From contig JAFGLR010000164.1 in the NCBI GenBank assembly GCA_016927955.1, forward strand, positions 1-44,105: 44,105 bases of DNA, in the 5' to 3' direction. A program made the position numbers and the translations under genes. Positions 1 to 7,443 of this stretch are shown in pieces (the first letter of the stretch is position 1; every line of letters starts with the position of its first letter). Under the pieces are notes generated by a model. That model was not told the origin of the DNA and did not search any database. It was given only the letters and a program-made list of their open reading frames with translations. The DNA is from Dehalococcoidales bacterium (GTDB lineage Bacteria > Chloroflexota > Dehalococcoidia > Dehalococcoidales > JAFGLR01).

Positions 1-95
1 GGGGTAGTTACGGGAAAATTAAGGTAATGGAGGGTGAGCATAATGGTACAAATAATGGCAGTTAAGGAATACCGTTAGGCTCGATTTGCGCAAAT

Positions 96-458
96 ATGAA
101 AACAAATTCAAGCCTACGCTCGTTAACACGCTCAATAACGCGCTTATTTGTCACTGAAAAAGGCGTTAATCCGCATAAAAGATATCCGGATGAATATTTT
201 AAGAGCTATTATTTCAATAAAAAGCTAAGTGATGGTATCGGATTGGTTGCAAGAATAGAACATACCAGCAAAAAACAGGTAGCGGAACACTTAATGGAAC
301 TGGGATTTCGCAGTTATATAGGGGCAATGGTTAAACAACACATACAAAATGAAAGGATTGCCCGCGAAAATAATGAGAAAGTAAAAAGAACTCTTTTTAT
401 TACAGAACTTCGGAAGTATGCCAAAGAACATGGTATAGATATCTCAAAAATATTCTGA
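96..458 (+). CDS. Hypothetical protein, 120 aa
   Basis: I do not recognise this protein. It is basic and mostly predicted helical, with a C-terminal half rich in Lys, Glu and Arg; no signal peptide, membrane segment or catalytic motif is visible. There is no convincing ribosome binding site before the ATG, so the start, and even whether the gene is real, is uncertain. It faces away from the truncated arsenite-transporter remnant on the other strand, so it may belong to the sequence that replaced the rest of that transporter gene. Length and an uninterrupted frame are the main support. Confidence 0.4.
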   Translation: MKTNSSLRSLTRSITRLFVTEKGVNPHKRYPDEYFKSYYFNKKLSDGIGLVARIEHTSKKQVAEHLMELGFRSYIGAMVKQHIQNERIARENNEKVKRTLFITELRKYAKEHGIDISKIF

Positions 459-523
459 AAAATCGGAACGTCAGGGATTCTTAGCCTTTATGGCGTTTGA
501 GTACTATATTCACTAACAATAGG

Positions 524-697
524 CTAAAGTGGTGGATACATCATCAGGATTAACCCGACCATAATAGGAATTGAGGTAGTGCCGATGGATAAGAAATTAA
601 TGAATTTAGCGGTTTCAGGTAGAAAGTAACCCAGACCTACCTTTAATCCCATTGCCAGAAATATCCATAAGGTCAGAAACCGGTCAAGGAAAGACAA
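524..697 (-). pseudogene. acr3: Truncated ACR3-type arsenite efflux permease (N-terminal stub)
   Basis: Reading the minus strand just after arsC gives about 57 codons starting [18 protein letters not shown] and ending in [11 protein letters not shown]-like sequence (here [11 protein letters not shown]), then a TAG. This is the conserved N-terminus of ACR3 arsenite exporters: the first membrane helix and the GTTSIPI stretch leading to the second. Full ACR3 proteins are about 350 aa with ten helices, and nothing ACR3-like follows the stop, so the gene is truncated and cannot export arsenite. The first usable start in frame is a TTG. The fragment is too short for the ORF track. Order arsR-arsC-acr3 is the usual ars operon order. 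Confidence 0.75.
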
Positions 698-702
698 TCT
701 TG

Positions 703-1116
703 CTACTTAACCGGGTTGTTCGCTGATGTGTTGATCATCCCCTTTATTAAATTTTCCACCCGCCTCTTTATCTTATCGCGAATTAACCTGACCTCCTCGA
801 TAGGTTTATCCTTCGGGTCCTCAAGTCCCCAGTCCTCGGTTTCAACCGTCGTGACAGGACAAGTTTCTTCGCAGCCCATGGTGATTGCTTTTTCGATTCC
901 TTCCATCATTTCGAGAGTCAGAAGCTTCGGCTTGTTCCGGCTGATATCGATGCCAACTTCACGCATCGCTTCCACGGCTACTGGACTCACTTTATCAGCA
1001 GGTTGCGACCCGGCAGATATGGCTCTAGCTTTACCTACAGCCAGACCGTTAAAAAAAGCCTCTGCCATCTGACTTCGACCGGAGTTATGCACGCAAATGA
1101 AAAGGACGGTTTTCAT
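703..1116 (-). CDS. arsC: Arsenate reductase, low-molecular-weight phosphatase type
   Basis: Reduces arsenate to arsenite in the cytoplasm. The 137-residue protein opens with the P-loop CVHNSGRS (CX5R, Cys8 to Arg14), followed by MAEAFF, typical of the LMW tyrosine-phosphatase fold. Two further cysteines in GCEETCP fit the thioredoxin-coupled type, which relays a disulfide through three cysteines. [11 protein letters not shown] is the family's conserved Asp loop. The ORF track starts four codons upstream at a TTG, but that codon lies beside the ribosome binding site GGAGGA, so the ATG at 1116 is preferred. This ATG overlaps the TAA of the upstream arsR remnant (TAATG), indicating old translational coupling. 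It is the only intact gene of the operon. Because Pst systems also import arsenate, keeping it near a phosphate locus makes sense; that is inference. Confidence 0.9.
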   Translation of the reverse strand: MKTVLFICVHNSGRSQMAEAFFNGLAVGKARAISAGSQPADKVSPVAVEAMREVGIDISRNKPKLLTLEMMEGIEKAITMGCEETCPVTTVETEDWGLEDPKDKPIEEVRLIRDKIKRRVENLIKGMINTSANNPVK

Positions 1117-1528
1117 TAACTCCTCCAATTAAAATTTACCGTGCTAATGTTTTTTTCTCTAACCGGAACCGGGTTATAACATTGTGGGCCGAGTCGCCGC
1201 GCTTTCTTCAGATGTTGCCGATCTAGAATAGCTGTTTTATTACCCTTCAACCCGAGTTCAACCGCATTTGAAAGTATGGGAAGAGACTTTTGACGGTAGA
1301 AGTCATCTATTGAATAATATGCCCAAAGGCCTTCCCTGCATACTTTCAGAAAGTCGGCTTCATATAGTAGATTTAAGTTACGAGAAGCCCGGGTTTGGGA
1401 AATATCGAGGACCTACATTACCTCACAAACACAGCATTCCCTTACGAGAAGCAGATTTAATATTCTTAATCTGGTTTCGTCGGATAGTGCTTTAGCCGCT
1501 TTTATTATTTCCCTTACAGTTTACTCAA
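1116..1528 (-). pseudogene. arsR: ArsR-family repressor, broken by a stop and a frameshift
   Basis: The minus strand encodes AKALSDETRLRILNLL, then CCVCEVM-stop-VLDISQTRASRNL and EGLWAYYSID: the winged-helix core, the cysteine metal site and the recognition helix of an ArsR/SmtB repressor. A TAG at 1413-1415 sits where Gln is expected in the family (CAG to TAG). Near the beginning, TTG AGT AAA (LSK) is one base out of register with VREIIKAAKAL, so a 1-nt loss also occurred there. Two independent lesions make this a pseudogene rather than a sequencing slip. The remnant ends in TAATG overlapping arsC. The plus-strand ORF at 1268-1495 is only its shadow. Confidence 0.8.
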
Positions 1529-1597
1529 GTATATGAGCTTATTTAACTATATTTTAATTAAACCAAATCATATTATCAATAACTAAAATTCCTCGTC

Positions 1598-1626
1598 GAT
1601 GTAAAATGTGATTACATCTACATTTT
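1598..1626. promoter_or_regulatory. Interlaced palindromes upstream of the Nudix gene
   Basis: GATGTA (1598-1603) mirrors TACATC (1613-1618), and AAAATGT (1603-1609) mirrors ACATTTT (1620-1626). Two overlapping dyads in an A+T-rich gap between divergent genes look like an operator for a dimeric regulator. Nothing links them to a specific protein. The rest of 1529-1787 is A+T-rich and shows no gene. Confidence 0.3.
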
Positions 1627-1787
1627 GTGTAAAAGTAAACTTATTACACGTGAAATTATTGTAAAAATTGTTCAAATTGATTTACCCTACTAAAATATAT
1701 GCCCCGGTTTTCAATATGAACTCTACGCCTACCTCAGATTCTGCTATTATTAAAATATATCCACGCGGGAAAAAGAGGCAGAATGTA

Positions 1788-2198
1788 ATGAACATTAAAC
1801 TTACGATTTCACTCAAGGTCTTGTTATCAAATGAAAATGGGGAACTGCTCGTACTACAACGACCCTGCTCGTCAAAAAGGAACCCGGGCAAGTGGGATTT
1901 ACCCGGCGGCAGAATGAATTTAGAACAACCTTATTTACTCGAGTTATGTCGGGAGGTTAGCGAGGAAACGGGGTTAAATATAGAAGTGGAACGTATTATC
2001 GGAATAACGGAGATGTTATTTCCTTTACAGAAAGTTATAACTTTAATATTTCAGGGAAAAGCAAATTCAAAAGATGTTAAACTGAGCGATGAACATTCAG
2101 CATTTAATTGGATTACCCCGGACCGGGCGGTTAACCTTGAGTTTACCGATAAACTCCAGGTTTTCATAAAAGAGCATTATTTCAAGAAGAATCCCTAA
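1788..2198 (+). CDS. Nudix hydrolase
   Basis: A 136-residue Nudix-fold pyrophosphohydrolase, the usual length for a single-domain member. The Nudix box is clear: GGRMNLEQ followed by REVSEETGL, carrying the Mg-binding glutamates. The first Glu of the consensus (GX5E) is Gln here, a substitution that may alter activity. KWDLPGG and the preceding LVLQRP stretch are typical of MutT/ADP-ribose-type enzymes, but the substrate cannot be told. The ORF track begins 40 codons earlier; I prefer the ATG at 1788 because it starts at the first strand of the Nudix fold and has AGAGG about nine bases upstream, while the N-terminal extension has no family character. It stands alone, just before the Pho-box promoter. 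Confidence 0.85.
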   Translation: MNIKLTISLKVLLSNENGELLVLQRPCSSKRNPGKWDLPGGRMNLEQPYLLELCREVSEETGLNIEVERIIGITEMLFPLQKVITLIFQGKANSKDVKLSDEHSAFNWITPDRAVNLEFTDKLQVFIKEHYFKKNP

Positions 2199-2204
2199 AT
2201 ACAC

Positions 2205-2280
2205 CTAACAAATATTTAATATTATTTTAACGAGACATTTAAAAAACTCTAACAAAATCATAACAAAAGGGGAATAGAAT
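2205..2280 (+). promoter_or_regulatory. Pho-box promoter of the GAK-like operon
   Basis: Six hexamers at exact 11-bp spacing: CTAACA (2205), TTAATA (2216), TTAACG (2227), TTTAAA (2238), CTAACA (2249), ATAACA (2260). TTAACA-like repeats every 11 bp are the known layout of PhoP/PhoB boxes. A -10 hexamer TAGAAT (2275-2280) follows after 9 bp, the same gap as in four other promoters in this window. The response regulator itself is not encoded here. Confidence 0.8.
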
Positions 2281-2306
2281 AAAAATAAACAGATAAATGG
2301 TGATTG

Positions 2307-3134
2307 ATGATTAAGGTTGATTTGCACGTTCATTCAAAAATGTCAAAGAAGCTCCCGTTTTCCCTGTCGCATTTTCACGAGTTGGTCAAACAAGCCAGCA
2401 AAGATGGTCTTTCCGGTTTCGCTCTCACCGAACACTTTCATTCGTATGATTACTGGGATAGCATAAAGGAACTATGTAGCCGCTATCCGTATGAAAAAGG
2501 CCGGCTAAGTCTTCCCGACAACTTTACAGTTCTTACCGGAGCCGAAATAACGGTTGCTGATAAAGCCGATGTTGTAGCCATTGGTCCCATTGATGACATC
2601 AGGGAATTAGATAACAGGTTCTATCCGAAGCTAAGCGAGGATAATCATCCTTACCTGGCAGATATTCTTAATGCGTCTATAGGAAGCGATATCATCTTCA
2701 TCGGAGCTCACCCTACCAGGCCGCTTAAAAGATTGGCCGATATAGACAAGGAAATACTCGGCGCTCTGAATTCTCTCGAGTTAAACGGAAGAGATGTCGC
2801 TGACGGTATAGCTGACGGTAATATTATTCAATTGGCTGCAACTCTAAATCTACCTGCCACAAGCGGCAGTGATGCTCATCTTCCGCCTCAGGTCGGCGTA
2901 CAGTACAGCATTCTCCCGGTTGATAGACTTAATCTGGATAATCTACGGAAATCACTTTCCTCGGGATTGATTAAGAACGGGAGTAAACCAGGAGTTAAGC
3001 AGATTGTAGAGTCGTGTGTAGCCCGAAAAAAAATAGAAATGGCACGCCTTTTCCCCGGAAGAGTTAAAAACCAAAACAGACCGCAGAATAACCGTGTTAT
3101 TTTGAAGCCGGAGAAGATTCTTATACCGGCATAA
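2307..3134 (+). CDS. PHP-domain metal-dependent phosphoesterase
   Basis: The 275-residue protein has the PHP (polymerase and histidinol phosphatase) metal motifs in order: DLHVHS at residues 5-10, TEHFH near 47, GAEI near 80, GAHP near 134 and GSDAH near 190. This predicts a cytoplasmic trinuclear-metal phosphoesterase; the substrate is unknown. The track begins at a TTG; the next codon is ATG (2307) with GGTGA just upstream, which I prefer. It is the first gene of the Pho-box operon and is followed after 21 bases by an amphi-Trp gene. A paralogue with the same motifs lies at 42458, also behind a Pho box, so this family appears twice in the same predicted regulon. The basic C-terminal tail beyond residue about 230 shows no motif. 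Confidence 0.85.
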   Translation: MIKVDLHVHSKMSKKLPFSLSHFHELVKQASKDGLSGFALTEHFHSYDYWDSIKELCSRYPYEKGRLSLPDNFTVLTGAEITVADKADVVAIGPIDDIRELDNRFYPKLSEDNHPYLADILNASIGSDIIFIGAHPTRPLKRLADIDKEILGALNSLELNGRDVADGIADGNIIQLAATLNLPATSGSDAHLPPQVGVQYSILPVDRLNLDNLRKSLSSGLIKNGSKPGVKQIVESCVARKKIEMARLFPGRVKNQNRPQNNRVILKPEKILIPA

Positions 3135-3155
3135 AATACATCATAGGAGAATGAA

Positions 3156-3518
3156 ATGAGCGGATATCGGAAAAAGGCAAACATAGAGGAAAAAGTAGAA
3201 TTATCGGAAGAATTAACCGGCGAAGAGACGTTACGGGAGGATATGCACATGTCAGCAAAGGATGATTTTGATTATTCGATTCATTGCGAGCGAGCACAGG
3301 TAGCCGATCATCTGGAAATTTTAGCTCGTTCTTTTCGTGATGGACAGGTAAAAATAGCCACGGGTGATAAGTCTATCCTGTTAACTCCAGCTTCTATGGT
3401 GAAGCTGGAGTTAACAGCCGAAACTAAACCTGAAAAGGGTAAAGGCGAGTTAAAAATTAAAGTTTCCTGGAAAGAGAAGGACATCGTAAAACCGATTAGC
3501 ATCAATCCGACAGCTTAA
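3156..3518 (+). CDS. Amphi-Trp domain protein 1
   Basis: Residues about 40-107 fit the amphi-Trp domain: an amphipathic helix (QVADHLEILARSF), two strands, a second amphipathic strand and the closing tryptophan in LKIKVSWK. The function of this domain is unknown, but it is a known companion of GAK cassettes. The first 31 residues are acidic and low in complexity. Two starts look usable: ATG 3156 after AGGAGA, and ATG 3249 after an even better GGGAGG eight bases upstream, which would give just the domain. Both could be used. Small, cytoplasmic, no catalytic residues. It forms a pair with the next gene. Confidence 0.8.
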   Translation: MSGYRKKANIEEKVELSEELTGEETLREDMHMSAKDDFDYSIHCERAQVADHLEILARSFRDGQVKIATGDKSILLTPASMVKLELTAETKPEKGKGELKIKVSWKEKDIVKPISINPTA

Positions 3519-3595
3519 GCTAAACAACAATCGGTTGATATTTAAGTATAGGATGCAACCTGACGTTAACTTCTCGAAGGGCAAGGAGAGAAACA

Positions 3596-3886
3596 ATGAG
3601 TGATAAAACAACGTTCGAGTACGCCGGCAAGATGACTAACAAGGTAGTAGCCGAGCATTTATCTAAGCTTGCTGAAGTGTTTCGCTACAAAGAATTCGAA
3701 ATCCAGGGTCTGGGGAAAAACATTCACTTTTCGCTGGAAAAGACAGCACGGTTTGAGTTGAAGGCACTGAGTAAGGAAAACGAAGGCGAAATCCAGTTGG
3801 AAATATCATGGAAAGCGGATACGACGCCGGCCGAAAAATTAGAAATAATTCCTTCGATAACTGATACGAACGATTGTAAAAGCTAA
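3596..3886 (+). CDS. Amphi-Trp domain protein 2
   Basis: A 96-residue paralogue of the preceding protein with the same plan: helix NKVVAEHLSKLAEVF, strand FEIQGLGKNIHFSL, then EIQLEISWK with the hallmark Trp. It lacks the acidic N-terminal extension of its neighbour. The ribosome binding site AAGGAGAG lies about eight bases before the ATG. Two divergent copies side by side suggest they act together or bind different partners, perhaps the kinases encoded downstream; that is inference. No enzymatic residues are visible. Confidence 0.8.
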   Translation: MSDKTTFEYAGKMTNKVVAEHLSKLAEVFRYKEFEIQGLGKNIHFSLEKTARFELKALSKENEGEIQLEISWKADTTPAEKLEIIPSITDTNDCKS

Positions 3887-3905
3887 CTTGTAGTGATTCA
3901 CCTTT

Positions 3906-5450
3906 ATGTCAGTACAATCTATACAAAGCATCAAGGATGACATATATCGATTAGGGTCGCTGGCCGCAAACCAGCTTCATAAAGCGGTTGAGGCGTTCAC
4001 GACGCAAGACTTGGATAAAAGCGAAAAAGTCATCGAGGCCGACGATATTTTCGATACCATCAACCTCTCTATAGAAGACAGGGCTTATACCTTAGGTTTC
4101 CAGGAACTTGAGAAAGAAAAGGTCCGTTTTTTACGTTCAGCTGTTCGTGTCAGTCTTAATTTGGAACGTATTGGCGATGCTGCATGTCACATCGCCCGCC
4201 GGGTTAATATCGCCTCATATGAGAAAGCCGAGCCTACACAATTCGACTTGGGGAATATGGAGTCTATCGCTGAGACCGCTATCCATGAGTCTGTCGAGGC
4301 TTACTTGAATCAAGACCTTCAACTGGTGGAAAAATCTTGCCGCCGCGAAACGGAACAAGATGAAATTTTTAAAAAAAAAATAGTCGAAGTCCGGTATCAA
4401 ATGGTTGGAGACCCTGCTCATATTACGTTCTGGTTATATTGGTACACGATTTTAAAGTACCTTGAGAAGGTATGTGATTATACTTTGAATATTAGCGAGC
4501 AGGCTTTGTATTTAATTACGGGACGTCGTCTCAATTTTACTCAATACCAGCAAATCAGTCACGCGCTTCCGGGAGAAACATACCGGAATTCCCATTTTCA
4601 ACCGTATTATGACGGTATCAGTGGGGCCATCACCGCCCGTATTGAAAACGGGGATAATCGTATCATATATAAAGAGGGAAGCAAAAGAAAAATCGAGAGC
4701 GAAGTATCCAGACTCCAACAATGGCAGCAAATAATACCGGGCATTACTCCCCGCGTGCTTAATACTTATGTATTGAACGACCGTGAAACTCTGATAAAGG
4801 AATATATCGGGGGGTCGCTGCTTTCCGAACTTTATTTTTCGGACCGAGACATACAATTCAAGGAGGAAGCAACCCGTAGACTTGCTAAAGTAATGACGGA
4901 CGTCTGGCAACTGACTGTCAAACCGGAGAGGCCGGAGCTGAAGTATTTTGATGAAATACAACAGCGTCTGGAAGAGGTGTATGCGATGCACCCTCATCTT
5001 AGAGCTATCGGCGACCGGGATAACCTCGAGAAACTATTGAGCAAGCTGAAACAAACCGAGCACTTACTGGCCCCGGCATTTTCGGTATGGCTTCACGGAG
5101 ATTATAACGTTAATAACATAGTCTATGATAACGGACAGATTAAATTTATCGATGTTCACCGTTCCCATTACGGAGATTATTTAAGTGATATCGGAGTATT
5201 TTTTATCTCCACAATTCGGCCTCCCGACCTTTCAGAACGGGTACGCCTGGATATGGAAAAGGTACGGTTAATCATTTTAGAAGCAATAACAGGATTCAAA
5301 GAATCCGCCTTGGATGAGAATAGAACACAGCGGCTGGAGGTAAGTCTGGCACGGAGTTATATCACTTCCCCCAGAATAATTATGGATAAAAATTACGCAG
5401 CCCGGCTTTTCGAAAATGGTATTGAGTTATTAAAGGCAGTGGTGAATTGA
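3906..5450 (+). CDS. PhoU domain fused to an APH-type small-molecule kinase
   Basis: Residues 1 to about 215 are a PhoU domain with both three-helix repeats and their metal-binding signatures: EADDIFD and LERIGDAACHIA in repeat one, ETEQDEIF and YLEKVCDYTLNIS in repeat two. Residues about 225-514 form an aminoglycoside-phosphotransferase/choline-kinase fold with the Brenner motif LHGDYNVNN (catalytic Asp399, Asn404) and FIDVHRS (metal Asp416). PhoU normally relays phosphate status from Pst to a sensor kinase, so the fusion suggests a kinase gated by phosphate status; the substrate is unknown. No separate phoU exists near either pst operon here. The start is the first ATG after the amphi-Trp stop, with a poor ribosome site, so coupling is possible. 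Its TGA overlaps the next start. Confidence 0.85.
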   Translation: MSVQSIQSIKDDIYRLGSLAANQLHKAVEAFTTQDLDKSEKVIEADDIFDTINLSIEDRAYTLGFQELEKEKVRFLRSAVRVSLNLERIGDAACHIARRVNIASYEKAEPTQFDLGNMESIAETAIHESVEAYLNQDLQLVEKSCRRETEQDEIFKKKIVEVRYQMVGDPAHITFWLYWYTILKYLEKVCDYTLNISEQALYLITGRRLNFTQYQQISHALPGETYRNSHFQPYYDGISGAITARIENGDNRIIYKEGSKRKIESEVSRLQQWQQIIPGITPRVLNTYVLNDRETLIKEYIGGSLLSELYFSDRDIQFKEEATRRLAKVMTDVWQLTVKPERPELKYFDEIQQRLEEVYAMHPHLRAIGDRDNLEKLLSKLKQTEHLLAPAFSVWLHGDYNVNNIVYDNGQIKFIDVHRSHYGDYLSDIGVFFISTIRPPDLSERVRLDMEKVRLIILEAITGFKESALDENRTQRLEVSLARSYITSPRIIMDKNYAARLFENGIELLKAVVN

Positions 5451-6328
5451 TAAGAGTCTGGGTGGCAGGTGTTTCGGGGGCTAAATCAAGCCTGCAAATG
5501 ACAGAAGCTCTGACCGAATTGGGTATGGAGAGTCGTGTTTTTTCACTTTCTGAATGCACCCTCGACACTGGGAAGAACACTGTATTACTAAATGGAAATG
5601 ATTTGTCTGTTCTGGATGGGATTGTAGTACGTAAATTGGGCGACCCTATCGACCATCTGTGCCAACACCGGATTAACCTGCTTCACCAGTTAGCTTTCCG
5701 GGGCGTTAGGGTATTTAGCTCACCGGAAGCGATTGAACTGGCTAATAACCGCTATTCAAACACTCTTAAGCTTAAACAGGCGGGAGTTCCGGTACCAAAT
5801 ACGATAGTCACAGAGTCAGTGAATGAAATATCCGATACAGTTAGCCGTTGGAATAAGGCAGTTTTAAAACCGTTATTCACCTCTAAAGGGCGGGGGATGC
5901 TGCTTCTCGATGCTAATCTTGCCTGCCGGTTGACGCTCAAGCACTGGCAGGATACGGGCCGCTATCCATATTATCTGCAGGAATTTATTTCCGCTAAAGA
6001 AGATATGGGAATAGCCTTTCTCGGCGGTAAATATATCGGGGCTTTCAAAAGAATTGCCGGAGCCGAGTCGTGGCAGACGACAATTCGCACCGGCGGACGT
6101 TATGAACCAGTTACGCCGTCACCGGAGGTCGTTTACCTGGCTGAAAAAGCAGCCAATACCTTCCCGCTGGACTATACCATTGTTGATGTGGTGTTCGATG
6201 GCGAGCGCTACTTGGTTTATGAGGTCAGTGCGTTCGGTGGGTTTTCCGGTTTGGCAGCAGGTAATACAAATGTAGCCCAACTATTAGCCCAGTATGTGAA
6301 ACAGAATATTTTAGTGAGACAACGCTGA
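5447..6328 (+). CDS. RimK-like ATP-grasp ligase (GAK type)
   Basis: A 293-residue ATP-grasp protein. ANNRYSNTLKLKQAGVPVPNT is the entry to the ATP-grasp fold, VLKPLFTSKGRGM supplies the nucleotide Lys and glycine-rich loop, YYLQEFI is the hinge, and YLVYEVSAFGGFSGL the metal/active-site end. This is closest to RimK-like ligases, which join an amino or carboxyl group to an acyl-phosphate intermediate. In GAK cassettes the substrate is not established. The start is a TTG whose last two bases begin the TGA of the PhoU-kinase gene (4-nt overlap), so translation is coupled. The product sits between two kinase-like proteins, suggesting a shared pathway. Confidence 0.82.
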   Translation: MIRVWVAGVSGAKSSLQMTEALTELGMESRVFSLSECTLDTGKNTVLLNGNDLSVLDGIVVRKLGDPIDHLCQHRINLLHQLAFRGVRVFSSPEAIELANNRYSNTLKLKQAGVPVPNTIVTESVNEISDTVSRWNKAVLKPLFTSKGRGMLLLDANLACRLTLKHWQDTGRYPYYLQEFISAKEDMGIAFLGGKYIGAFKRIAGAESWQTTIRTGGRYEPVTPSPEVVYLAEKAANTFPLDYTIVDVVFDGERYLVYEVSAFGGFSGLAAGNTNVAQLLAQYVKQNILVRQR

Positions 6329-7443
6329 TGAATGAATTAGAATATGTATTTAAAAAATACTCGCCGCAGTATAAGGTCGAGTTAAGTATTCAGGATATTC
6401 CTTTCACCGTCTTGACTAACAGCGCTGAACTGGAAAAAAGGTTACGAGAATATCTGTCTGTGTACATTAGAGCAAAACATATTGAGACCGGACATCTATT
6501 CTATGCTATCGTCGGCGAGCTTGATATCGACAGTGATAAACTTGTTGATATACCGCGGACACTGTCAAAAAAAGCGGTCAAAGAAGCAGCTTATGATACG
6601 CAAAAAGGCAGGGTAATTTTAAAAAAAAGAACCGGGGTTATTGTTCTTCAAGAACAGGACGTACGTGTCGTTGTTGGCGACCTTGTCTCGAACATTAATC
6701 AGGTCATTAATGTAATCGATGAAGTGTTTATAGCAGATTATCTCAAGCAAGGTTACGTTTTACTGCATTCTTCTGCGGTTGTAGATAGGGACGGGAACGG
6801 CATCGTTTTTACTTCCGAATCAGGCAGCGGAAAAAGTACTATGGCGGTTGCCATGTTGGAACATGGGTTTCACTATTTAAGCAATGACCGTGTACTCCTG
6901 AAACTAAAAGGCGACTACGTTACTATTCTTGGCGTCCCCAAGAAGCCGAGATTGAATCCCGGTACCATTCTGGTTTTGCCCCGTCTCCACCAACTGCTCA
7001 GGCCGGAAGAAATCTCGGAATATACCAAGCTTGAACCGGAGAAACTCTGGTACCTTGAAGATAAGCACGACCTTGATGTTGATAGTATTTATGGAATCGG
7101 TACGACAGTCACGCAGGCTAAACTGGTCGCATGTTTTATTTTAAATTGGGAGCGGGGTAGCGGCCCACTGGTAATCGATAAAATTTCTGAAAAAGAGAGA
7201 GTTAAGTCGTTAAAGCCAATGGTAGTAAATTTGGACCCGGCACGGAAACAGACAGACCTATCTCACGGAGTAGAAAACGAACTGAAAGAAATAACCGGGC
7301 GCGTTATTTGTTATCGTGTCAGCGGGGCTGTGGATATTACCGGGTTAGCCAGGTATGTCGCCGGCACTAAATCTGTCTTTACTAACTTGTCTCTAGCAGA
7401 TGGTGATATGAGTATGGAGAAAATTAGCGAGATAAACCAATGA
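6328..7443 (+). CDS. HprK-related kinase (GAK system kinase B type)
   Basis: A 371-residue protein with an HPr-kinase-like nucleotide site in its second half: the strand VLLHSSAVV, the Walker A loop SESGSGKSTMA (Lys169) and YLSNDRV. True HprK phosphorylates HPr on a serine with the same P-loop fold, but the N-terminal region here differs and no HPr or PTS gene is nearby, so the target is unknown. This pattern matches the HprK-related kinase B found in GAK cassettes beside the ATP-grasp ligase. The ATG overlaps the upstream TGA by one base (TGATG), and its own stop overlaps the next ATG (ATGA). Confidence 0.8.
   Translation: MNELEYVFKKYSPQYKVELSIQDIPFTVLTNSAELEKRLREYLSVYIRAKHIETGHLFYAIVGELDIDSDKLVDIPRTLSKKAVKEAAYDTQKGRVILKKRTGVIVLQEQDVRVVVGDLVSNINQVINVIDEVFIADYLKQGYVLLHSSAVVDRDGNGIVFTSESGSGKSTMAVAMLEHGFHYLSNDRVLLKLKGDYVTILGVPKKPRLNPGTILVLPRLHQLLRPEEISEYTKLEPEKLWYLEDKHDLDVDSIYGIGTTVTQAKLVACFILNWERGSGPLVIDKISEKERVKSLKPMVVNLDPARKQTDLSHGVENELKEITGRVICYRVSGAVDITGLARYVAGTKSVFTNLSLADGDMSMEKISEINQ

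Noticed and set aside
1268-1495. Plus-strand ORF of 75 aa
   Set aside because: It is antisense to the arsR remnant, whose ArsR motifs are clear on the other strand; the plus-strand product has no family features and no ribosome site.
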